From assembly GCF_905475465.1 (NCBI RefSeq), contig NC_062249.1, forward strand, positions 7,204,501-7,268,500: DNA of 64,000 nt, in the 5' to 3' direction. Shown here in pieces: positions 21,264 to 31,600 of the stretch. This stretch comes from Pieris napi (Eukaryota; Arthropoda; Insecta; Lepidoptera; Pieridae). The first letter of the stretch is position 1, and every line of letters begins with the position of its first letter. The notes below the pieces were generated by a model. It was not told where the DNA came from, did no database searches, and saw only the letters and a program-made list of their open reading frames with translations. A program made the translations under genes and the position numbers.

Positions 21264-24200
21264 CTAAACGGGTATCCGATTTTGTTGTGCCCATTTCGTT
21301 ATTGGTCTAGCGATGTGGTCTGCTCTTGGGTGTGCGCGGGGTCCTCTAATAAGGGCTAGAGCTTCGCGAAGGTCTGAAGTGGAATTAGGCTTATTAGCCG
21401 CGGCCGCTTGTGCGCATCCACACACTGCACCACGTAGTCCCTCCCACATCTCGGGACCGCCGTCTAGTCTAAGATTTAAAGATAGGAGAATTTAGGATAT
21501 TATTAAGAATATTGACGTTGGTGCGTCACATGTTAATAGGTACTTTTTTATGTATTAACTAGCCGTTTCGCGCCCGCTTTGCTGGACGAATTAAAATAAA
21601 TTTTATGTTTCATTATTTTATTTTTTTTCATATTTTTATTAATCTTCTTTTTAACTTCCCGCTAAGAAAATTGAAATATTTCGAAAATCGAGTTTTTAAC
21701 AGATGTTGACGTTTAGAGGTTCTAGGAAGCCTCCCCGAATGTTTCCGCGGTGAAGTCCGTATGGATAAATTTTCATAAAACTAAAACAGCAATAAAAAAA
21801 TGAAGGAACGGAATTAGAATTCGAAAAATAAATAGCCATAAACCATCTAGGAAAAATTTCGCATCGAATGGTGGTAGTTTCATGTCGATACGATCAGTGG
21901 TTTAAGCGTGAAAGAGCCTCAAACGAACACCATTTTCTTTTTATATATAATATAGATATCAAGTTTCAACAAACTAGTCCAAATAAATAATTGATAAAAC
22001 GAATCAATGGTAATAACAATTTCAATTAATATGTTGAATTTGAAAAGGCTAATGGCTTAATGTAGATGACGTGAACTATCGTCATTTTATGTTTGTATAA
22101 TTTTATGGTTATAAAATCTTTATTTCAGTTACAACTTTTTTTTACGTAGAAACTTCTGTGCCTATAATTAAACAATATAAAAGAATAATAATGAATAAAA
22201 ATTGAAACAATTTAACAAATAACCCATAAATCTACATAATTTTAGAACCCGGATACGGATTCAACCATAATACTAGAGTTATTTCGCCGAAATATAAAGT
22301 TTAACATAGTTTTAATATGCATTTACTAAAACGATTTTAGCAACTGAGTTAAGCAATTTAGCTAATACATCAAAATGAAAAATATGATTGCAATACAAAG
22401 AGCGGCAACTGATAAATGACACTCAAAATGCAATTCACAAATATCTCATGAAATTACCTGTCCAACATGTGGAAAGCCTTAGCAGCGACTAGAAATTGTC
22501 CCATTCTGAAGCTATCATTAGCTACTAGCTGAAGTAATGCAAAGCTGTCTGGAGTACCAGCGGACTAAAACAACAGTTATTGTTAAATACGATTGTTTAA
22601 GTATAGAGAAGATTAAGCTAGGAGCGCAACTCAACCCTAAAGCCGTGTGTCAACCCCGGCTGCACTAACGGTTTTTTCTATTTTTGTGCGCAATTAATAC
22701 TTAATACCTTCGCCATACGGTACATGAAAACGGTAAGGAAATCAGCAACTAACTATCGGTAAGAAATTCCAGAAAGTTGTAAACAAAAGGCTGATCACTT
22801 ACTTGCCGATAAAGTTAAAAACTCAGATGCAGAGGGACAAAGACAAGAATTGTGGCGTTTTTGTATTCATTTAACGAAAAATAACAAAAAAAAATTCAAC
22901 GATTTATATTAAAAACGGGAACACTATTCCTATGAATAATATGATTTACAAAGTAGTGGTGTTAAAATAACTTTTTATTAACAAAAACATAACACAATTA
23001 AAAACCTACCTTAACACAAAGTTCCCATGCGAGATGCGCTTCCTTATTCATAACGTGGCATCGACACAAACATGCCAAATATGTAAAGGAGCTACGGATG
23101 CTCTCATCTTGGATCTGAAGAAGACATTCTTCCGCTTCACGATATAACCCGGATCCTACTTTTGCCTGTCGAAGAAATATGTGTATGTACAAATGTTTTT
23201 CTACGCGAAAATTTCCACTTTCACAAAGTTAAAACACTATTATGAATTTTTTATACGTGTTTTAAAGTGTAATTATACTAAAGTTAAAAGAAAATATATG
23301 TATTTTTGTTTATTTGTAATAACCTCAAAAACTACAGGACAGAAAAAAGCTATCCAACAGAAATTTTTTTTTTTCAAGAACCATTCCTGAGATTTACCGC
23401 CTTTAATTAAAGCACAACCGAAATTCTCAGCTTTCTAATATAACCTCGTAGTACTATCATGTGATAAAACATGTAATATACACAAAAATATTGATAAACA
23501 CAAAAAAAACTAAATATTTTACCTGGGCGTAATTGAAGTTGAAAGTGTCATCATTGACAAAGAAACTTTTAATGGAGTTCAGATAGACCAGGACTTCTTC
23601 GAATTGTCCCGCCAGGAAATATGAAGAGGCCATACACTGTCTTCCGGGAATGGTGTCGCATTCTGATGCGGAACTGCCTACTAGGTGGAAACTCTGCTGT
23701 GCTAGCTTCATTTGTTCCTCCTGCGAGAATTGTAGAAATCAGTTTCGTTAACTACAAAAGTTTTAATATCAGGCAATAGTCCAACATACGTCCAACAACG
23801 AAATAGTAAGAGAGTTCCTACAATTGTAAAGTAATACAAAAAACATTGTCTATGATTTACGCGAGTTTACCTATTAATAAAACTCCTTTAACGGATCGAA
23901 AAGCGAATTTATTGACCGTAATGGTTGATTGAAACGTGTCGTTGAAATTGTATTGTAAAATCATGTAGAATTAAATTAATAAATAAGCGTAGCTTAACCC
24001 GTTAAATAAATTTCTTTTATTTTTATAAATTGTCTGTGCACTGAGACATCATTCAACATTTAGATTTAGCCTAACATAAGACTAAATAGTAATTCAAGTC
24101 CCACCAAATAAATTTAAAAAAAATATTTATCACAAGAATGTGTCTAATAGCTCTGCTTACAGCCTCTATTAAATAAGTTTTGTTTGAATATGAAAATTAA

Positions 24201-27200
24201 TTGTGTAAATGTATAATAAAACATATCGTTCGTTGAATGGTATATAAAGTTCGCATGCAATACACTAAAACTGTGTTCATATGAATTCCGCAATCGGCTC
24301 AGTTAACATATTTTATGTATGAAGAAAATTGGTTCCATACCTTCCCATACCGGTTGTGCCTTATGGTGAACATTGAACTTCGATTCTCTGCGAAACGACT
24401 AATTTAATTTGTACCAAAATCTGATTCTTGCCTATTACAACTAATTGGTGAATCCTATATAGAAACATGGCTTTTGCTAGTCTAGCAAGAACAGCAGACA
24501 TATGTATAATAAAAAAAAGCTATTAAGAAAAATTTGCAGCGGGACTATTTTATATGCGTTGACAGATAATCATCCCATCGCACGAAGTTTAGGATTTTTT
24601 TTTGTGATCTGATGACTGAATGATTTGATGTCTTCTAAGTCTGCAGAAGTTTTATGTCTTAGCAAGCTGTAGTACGGGAAGTAATTTCTTAGTAAGTATA
24701 AGACTTTGTAGTTCCTTACATCGCCCGTATCGTTGTACAATCGCACAGCAATAACACCACGCAAGATATAGTGCAATGGCGAGGTGGGTTGCAGTGGTTC
24801 CAACAACTCCCTTGCCTCCAGTGGTTCACGGTGACGTAGTCTATAGCCAGCTAGGTTTAGTCTGGCTTCCGGTACTACATCTACGAGCTCTGGTAAAACC
24901 TATAGAAGAAAAAGAACTTAACAGTTAAATAGTTGTTTATATATTAAATGTATGAAGTGAGATTGTTTAATCAATGCGTGTAGCGAGGTAGGCCCGTCTA
25001 TTGTTGTTTATCTATACGAAATAGGTTTATACTAAAAAATATTATTATATTATTATCTAATATATAAAATTCTCGTGTCACAGTTTTCGTTGCCATACTC
25101 CTCCGAAACGGCTTGACCGATTTTGATGAAATTTTGTGTGCTTATCCGGTATCTATGAGAATCGGCCAACATCTATTTTTCATCCCCCTAATTGTTAGGG
25201 GTAGGCCACCCCTAAATTTTTCATTTTATTTTTTAGACAAAATTTTTAATTTCTATTTTTTTATGATACAGCATTAAAAAATACATATAACCCCTAACTT
25301 TCACCCCCCTACGATCAACCCCTATTTTTTTATTATAAATGATACACATGGCAAGACGACGTTTGCCCGGTCAGCTAGTATACTATATAAATCTATATTT
25401 ACCGCGTTTGTATAGGTGATATTTTTAAAATTTTTGGTGTTACTGAGTATAAGTTCGCTGTCACGCGGACTGCAAAGAAGCGAGTCCCACTTTTACCGCG
25501 ACTTTGAGTTTTACAGGACGAGGAACGTAGTTTTGTCGGTAATTTATGGCATTTATGTTGTATTTGCTCACGCCGCGGCCGCTACCGTTACCGCGGAACA
25601 TTAATTCAACGATACTTAAAGGCATATATATGTTGAGTGCTGGGCCCGCTAAGGTATTTCCGTTGCGTTATTTTTTCTTCCTTTTAGAGGATGTGATCTT
25701 TTCCCCTAAGTCAAAAGTAACGTGGTACCTAACCTCCTAATACCACCATCTAGCATGCACCACCGAGCAGCCTCGACATAAAATATTTGCCGGGAGCGAA
25801 AATCGTTTGAATGAAAATATGAAAGCATTTCAACTTTTCACAAGTATTGCCATTACGAAATTCTGCCCTCCATTTAGGGAATGTGACATTTTCCGTAAAC
25901 CATAGGTAACGTTGCCCTTACATACCAAACCTTATGTACACCATCATCGTGGTACAGCTAGTATTATTAATAAAAAGGGAATATATAAATGACTCGACTT
26001 GATTTAATGTCCTATATATGTCTAAATCGTGTTCGGTCTTCGGTCGGAGCCTCGTATATCACTAATATATAAATATTATTTGAAAAATCAAATTAAACAA
26101 AATATATTTTTATAATTTTTTACCTTTAAAGCTCCTTCCCCATTTCTAAATACAACCAAATTATGCTTTACTAGATCTTGCCCAAAAGTGTGTTGTTCTG
26201 ACGATATTTGCTTTAGTTCTGTTTCTGCCGACTTTCCATTGTACAATCTAAAATAACAAATTTTTAATTAAATAATAGATCAAAGAACAGAAATTTAAGA
26301 CCAAAAGAATTTTAGAAAGACGATTTGCCGAAAGAACCATTGCTTTAAAATAAAGCAGTGATACAAAATGACAGTTTTTGTAATCCGAAAAAAGAACAGT
26401 AATAGAACTTGAATGTAGCTTTTACGACGGTATCTTGTCGATTTCTGAAACTTAATTCTAGGTTCTGATTATCACTACTCAACTCGGCGGTTTTCAATAC
26501 AAATTGTATTAAAACTCGTGCGTAGGATAAAAATCAGTGATATTTAAAATTACATAACGAAACTACCTATCGTAAACAATAGAAATAATCTGCAACGATC
26601 TGTGGCAGAGTATTGAGATTTCCGGTTTACGTGGAATATTAGAGGGTTGTCCATTTTCTGTTCCACATCTCACTTAGATGATACATGGGGATTATTACTA
26701 CTATACATATAGAGGGGATATTTTAACGAAACATTACCTGAAAAGATTGCAAGCTTTTAAGTTTGATGCAATTGTAGATGTAGGATGTTGCGTTAAGTAG
26801 ACGCCGAGAACTTCCTGCGACACGTCGTAGTAGTCTAACTTGTAGTAGCATAATGCCACATACACATTTAGAGCCATGTACGTACTGTAATAAGTGAACA
26901 CGTTTAATTATTATAATTAAGTATCTATTTGACATGACTAAGGGTTAGTCAATGGTTATGTTTGCTGTAAAGCACGCAAAACGTCAAAACAGATAATTAC
27001 AGGTCAAAATGAAAAAAAGTTTTCGTAATGTTGTCACTTTAACCAGGCCGCACACCAGGCATACATTTGTTATTTACGGTATTTACGTCGCCACAATCGT
27101 TGCGCTACAATTGTATGCATATACAAATGTATTGTATATGCGCACATCGGAAGCACAGTTGTAGCGTGGCACCGCTTTGAGAATGTCGACATCATCGTCT

Positions 27201-30200
27201 GATGACGAAGATTTCTTGATGTGGCGATTAATGAGAAAAAAAAGACGTTATTGGGTTCATCCGTTTAATCAAGATTGCACAATGTACGAATTTTCATTGA
27301 ATTTTTCGCCAATCTTAGTCCAAATAATTTCTGTAATCCGTCTGTTACTATAATCATTGAGCGTGTGATTGTATAATACAGGGTTTTTTTCAACCTCTGC
27401 AATAAACTCAACGTAAAATTCAATGTTGTCTTTCATTTTTGCAAACCAACGCAACTCAAAAAACGAACGTGTTCGATCTTGAATTCGTGTAGCGCGGACA
27501 ACGTCTCGCCACAAAGTGCGCCCGCCACAAATGTTTCCTCGGTGTGCGTGCTCACGTACAAATGTATGGGGGCGATAAATGTGTCGCGTTTCAAATGTAG
27601 CGCCACAATTATCGAGTTACAAATGTATGGCTGGTGTGCGGCCTGCTTTACTAAACCGGTGACACGGAAAACTTGCATTGATTACTGATAAAACAATTGT
27701 ATTTCAAATTGGTAGACGTAGCCCTTAAAATTGTTAAAAAAATATAGGCAGAAATTATTGTCAGTCCCTTTTAAATGTATAAGTGGATGTGGATGAAGTT
27801 GAAGTACTAAAAATAACTAATTAATTAATCGTTGAGTACAAATACAATAGTACAAATCTATCATATACCTACAATCTATTCTAAACTAACCCGTTTAAAA
27901 CACAAATCAAAGATATAATTAGTAGCAATAATTTTCAAATAACTATATATAATGTTTAACATGTTTAATATATTTATATAATTACACTAGACTGTATTAT
28001 AATATACGTATTCAAGCATAGGATTCATTCCTTAATTCATAGGTCGATTAAGGTATAAAGAAATACCTTCATGGAGATTATCAAAACTGACAATGCCAGG
28101 CTGATGTATGGCAGGAGAAAACGTAATTATAATCTTGTTAATAATTAATTATACGCAAGCATTTTTTGTTTTTTGTAATAACAGCTTTCTCTCTATTCTA
28201 ATTATTTTAATAAATCTAAATCTAGAAGTATACGTCTTCATAAAATTATGTTATTTACCAAGGCGAATGTGCCAAAACTTTAATCCATTCCATATCGCCC
28301 GACTCATATCTTTTATAACTGAAAATACAAACATAAAACTGCCTATACTATGGATTAGTATTACAAAAAAGGTAGGTACAGCGACCGAACGAACTTGTTA
28401 TTTGTAATAATATTATTACTTGTGTTATTAAGCTGCGTGAGCTTGACAGGATTTTGGTGAAGAGGGGATAGTTAAGCTTATAAGTCAAGCAAAATAATTG
28501 AAAAAAAAAGAGTATTTTCCGCATCTAAATAAGTTACAAGCCGGGACTTGCCTTGCAAACTATAGAGAAAATATATGAAATTTACGAGTGCTTTATGCTT
28601 TTTTCCATAAATACTTTCACTTTGAAGGAATTTCTTTAAATAGCTCCTTACCGTCTATCCAGAAGTAGTTTCTTATAAACATCTATAGCCTCCTGGTAAT
28701 GAGCTCGCAGGTAGTGGACAGAGGCCAAGCTAAGTTGGTCTTCAGGAACATCGCGTAGCGTTGCGTGCGCACCCATCAAAGCTTCTTCGTCTTCCAGTTT
28801 ATGCGCTAGGTGGAACTGTAGACGATTCTGAAATATTGTTTAATATTTCTTTTTATCGTTATTAATATATTTCACTAAGTATGTCATATCAGTGATATAA
28901 TACGATATCCAAATTGTTGTAAAATAACATAAGTATGTATTTAATTTGATAAAATCACCAAAATTATATTAACTAAATTTTACATTGGCAGAAATTTTAT
29001 ATTAAATTGGTATTTAATAATCATTATCTTTATTATTTTATATCAGGCTATCATAGAAATCTGAATAATAAGAAAAACCTACGATTGTCAATAATTGTTT
29101 CATTTAACAGTTCCTTCCTGTAACACTACAATACTGGACCTGGTATTTATAAGAAAAAAATATGTAAGAACACAATAGTGGAAAAGTATACACGGTCTAT
29201 ACCTTTAGCGCACATTTCGGCGCCGCTTCTATGGTTTCTTGCGACTCCTTATACATTCCTGAAATAGACAAAACACTTCCTAGAGATGATTGTTTTAAAT
29301 CGAGCAGCTAATGGGGCAAGGGACATTATGATCAGGCGCTGAATTCAGAACTACGGAGGTGGTTATAGATAGAAAATTAGAAGGTAAATAAGGTTATATG
29401 GCCACGGAGCAATTACATTTTTTATCTTTGTTTACACACAGGAGGTCTCACACATTCTTTTCATTTCATTGTTGAATGTTCAGTGTGTCAAAGTTTAAAT
29501 CGATTTTCTACATATATGTATTAATGATATTTTTGTTTCTGTTTATTGAAATAAATAATATATAAAAACCTTTCCTACTAATAAAACAATATAATATACG
29601 TGCACACACGTACCAAGAACATAAACATCAGTAATAGTATAAGATCCCGCTATACAACGACCTTCACCGAGATGCTTATTTAATGAAACTTATTTTATAT
29701 TTAGTTTAATATGTCAATAAATATAATCCATATGGGTTGCCTAGCAAATTTCAGTCCAGAGTATGTTTAATTAATATTAAAAAAAAAATTTTTTTTTATA
29801 ATTTGCATGTAGTAAATTTTTTGAACTTTTTTCAATCAATATTTTTAATCAGGGTAGTATTATATATGTATCACTATAACCTTCTTTTATACTAAAGATG
29901 TATATATACTTTAGTGTCACATAAAAAATATACACATAAATAATTAATTGATTAAAAACAACCTAACGTTTGCATATTCTATGGGCTTCATACCTTCGAT
30001 TGGTATAGAATTTATCTAATAATCATACCGGTGAAATGTTTAAAAAAATATTTTTTTTTTAAATTAATTAAACATACTCTGGACTGAAATTTGCTAGGCA
30101 ACCCATATGGATTATATTTATTGACATATTAAATTATATATAAAATAAGTTTCATTAAATAAGCATCTCGGTGAAGGTCGTTGTATAGCGGGATCTTAGA

Positions 30201-31162
30201 CCATAACGCTATTGTCTATGGGTATCTTTTGTTTGGATTTACTATTATCTTAAGAAAAACAATTTTGTTAAATATTCCATTCTAGTCTAGACTTCTGAGC
30301 TTTCCACTTCTCTCTTATCGAGCACTCTACACATGCGATGAATTTCTGTTCCTATAACATACGCTAATTATACGTGCTGAATTAGAGATAAATTTCCATA
30401 CCCAAATAAAAATAGCATACAGCAATATCAAGCGCGATATTATCAGCAATCTTCGCATCAAGTTTGTCTCTGGTACGAAGCTCCAAATACTTGTCAAGTG
30501 CTCGCCGGTACTCGGCTAAGTGGAACCAGCACCAGGCGACCCATACTCCGACCCACTCGGAGGTATTGCCCTCATGTGCTAAGAACTATTTTTTATTAAT
30601 ATTTAATAGTACACAAGAGAACAAACCACAATTTATATCACCCCCACGTGAGTAACAAATGCGTTGATCAATGCCTATTTGTTAATTATTTGATAATATA
30701 TGAATTGGAACTAGCCACTGGGTTTTTAATTTATTATTCAATCCGATTATAACAATACATATTAATCTTAATTTTATATCATATCAGAAATGTTTACTTT
30801 CTAGTTACCGCACTTCTCTAGTGTCATGCATATTGTCAAAACAAAAGTCCTGGAGATTTTTTATTAGCAATACGAACGCCAGCACTCGCTCCATCAGACA
30901 TGAGTCGAACAATACTCTATTCAAAGGCAGATTTTGTTTCCCAGCCTTTATATTACAAATACTTACTTCAAGCATAGTTATAGCCCCACTGTAATCCCTT
31001 TTTAAAAGAAAATCTTCCAGTTCGGGAAATTGCTTTTTCGTAGCACTACTGCCCGCTCTCGTGTCGTTTGCTGGTTTTGCTCGAGATAAAATCTACGGTA
31101 AAAAGGAAAAATATATATTTATGTGTAATTTATTATATGTGTTACATAGTTAAACTTACCAT
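21264..31162 (-). CDS. IFT56: Intraflagellar transport protein IFT56 (TTC26/DYF-13)
   Basis: Twelve exons on the minus strand, in transcript order: 31162-31160 (just ATG), 31092-30967, 30585-30402, 29258-29203, 28827-28652, 26884-26738, 26247-26124, 24899-24720, 23720-23523, 23165-23010, 22564-22458, 21468-21264. All phases agree and the product is 553 aa, essentially the vertebrate length (554). Recognisable blocks: ILSRAKPA at the start, FPELEDFLLKRDYSGAITML, LCYYKLDYYDVSQEVL, ECDTIPGRQCMASS, NDDTFNFNYAQ, and KWAQQNRIPV at the C-terminus. The protein is built of TPR helices. It is a subunit of the IFT-B train and in other animals is needed to deliver motility proteins into cilia. Introns hold a Helitron, a Harbinger remnant and a foldback element. 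A short AATAAA lies about 15 bp beyond the stop. The gene is divergent with CCDC40. Confidence 0.96.
21556..21960. repeat. Interspersed repeat of unknown class
   Basis: Begins CTAGCCGTTTCGCGCCCGCT and ends near TTTTTATATATAATATAGA, a common layout for abundant lepidopteran repeats. In IFT56's last intron. Boundaries approximate. Confidence 0.4.
22640..22850 (+). mobile_element. Degenerate tRNA-derived SINE copy, plus orientation
   Basis: CAACCCCGGCTGCAC, AAACGGTAAGGAAAT, TGATCACTTACTTGCC and AAACTCAGATGCAGAG occur in the reverse order of the minus-sense copies, so its sense strand is plus. Lies in an IFT56 intron. Confidence 0.5.
25076..25378 (+). mobile_element. Non-autonomous Helitron
   Basis: Starts TCTAATATATAAAATTCTCG and ends GGTCAGCTAG. 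A subterminal GGCAAGACGACGTTTGCC hairpin precedes the end. It is flanked by A on the left and T on the right, as expected for Helitron insertion into AT. It contains no gene. Same family as 5876-6239 (opposite orientation). In the IFT56 intron between exons 26247-26124 and 24899-24720. Confidence 0.8.
25379..26100. other. Intronic sequence with possible decayed repeat
   Basis: GC-richer blocks (CGCGGCCGCTACCG near 25573; TGCCGGGAGCGAAAATCG near 25788) end in a second CAGCTAG followed by T near 25960, which could be another Helitron-type terminus. I could not find a matching start. Confidence 0.25.
27042..27647. mobile_element. PIF/Harbinger element, non-autonomous remnant
   Basis: Terminal inverted repeats ACCAGGCCGCACACCAGG (left) and the inverted AGCAGGCCGCACACCAG (right) are bounded by a TTA duplication (27039-27041 and 27648-27650), the hallmark TSD of this superfamily. 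The plus strand from 27183 encodes an acidic stretch then KKRRYWVHPFN, the conserved start of Harbinger transposases. The minus strand at 27269-27514 encodes a MADF-like segment (FIAEVEKNPVLYNHTLNDYS). Both are truncated. In an IFT56 intron. Confidence 0.85.
29640..30198. mobile_element. 559-bp foldback element with arms of about 145 bp
   Basis: 29640-29785 and 30052-30198 are near-identical inverted copies (ends TAAGATCCCGCTATACAACG and its complement). The centre is AT-rich and non-coding. No convincing target duplication was found. It lies in the IFT56 intron between exons 30585-30402 and 29258-29203 and could form a very stable RNA hairpin in the pre-mRNA. Confidence 0.85.
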
Positions 31163-31232
31163 TTCTTTAAATACAAATAACTTTATAGCAAAGTCTGATT
31201 TTGTGTAGTATACCTATTGATGGCTTGTATTA

Positions 31233-31246
31233 GTTGCCATGGAAAC
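31233..31246. promoter_or_regulatory. RFX X-box 1 (IFT56-proximal)
   Basis: GTTGCCATGGAAAC fits the consensus RYYNYY-N1-3-RRNRAC with a 2-base spacer. It is 70 bp upstream of the IFT56 start codon, within the range seen for functional X-boxes of ciliary genes. Confidence 0.8.
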
Positions 31247-31493
31247 TTGAATTGCCGTATATATTATACATATATTCTGAATCGTATGTTAAAACTTTTC
31301 AAGAGAGCCAAATAATTAATTATATCTGAGGTTTAACAATAACAATTCTAATATGAGTGAAATAGTGATAACAAGATAGAAAAATATAACTTTTAAGGAA
31401 ACTATACATATATAAACTAAACAGTTAAACACAGATAAAAAATAAAGAAAAAATCGATAGTGCAAGTTGACATGGTTACGTGTATCCTCTGCA

Positions 31494-31506
31494 GTTGCTT
31501 AGCAAC
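31494..31506. promoter_or_regulatory. RFX X-box 2 (CCDC40-proximal)
   Basis: GTTGCTTAGCAAC is a symmetrical X-box with a 1-base spacer. It is 94 bp upstream of the CCDC40 start codon at 31601. Confidence 0.82.
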
Positions 31507-31600
31507 TAAACAATTGCAATCAATTTTTGATTTTGTACGATGTCTACACACAGTTCCTATATAACTTTAGTAAACATATTACTATACAAATAAGTTAGTA

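Larger units (their letters stand above)
31163..31600. promoter_or_regulatory. Bidirectional ciliary promoter between IFT56 and CCDC40
   Basis: Only 438 bp separate the two start codons. The interval holds two RFX X-box motifs (listed separately), no coding sequence and no recognisable transposon. Both flanking genes encode cilium or axoneme proteins, so a shared RFX-driven promoter is a natural reading. Expression was not tested. Confidence 0.75.

Noticed and set aside
26723..26935. 70-codon minus-strand frame over an IFT56 exon
   Set aside because: The correct reading of this exon is another frame (YMALNVYVALCYYKLDYYDV), which matches the family and joins in phase.
29745..29765. X-box-like GTTGCCTAGCAAAT inside the foldback element, mirrored in its other arm near 30095
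   Set aside because: It lacks the final AAC of the consensus, lies in an intronic transposon arm and is not near a start codon.
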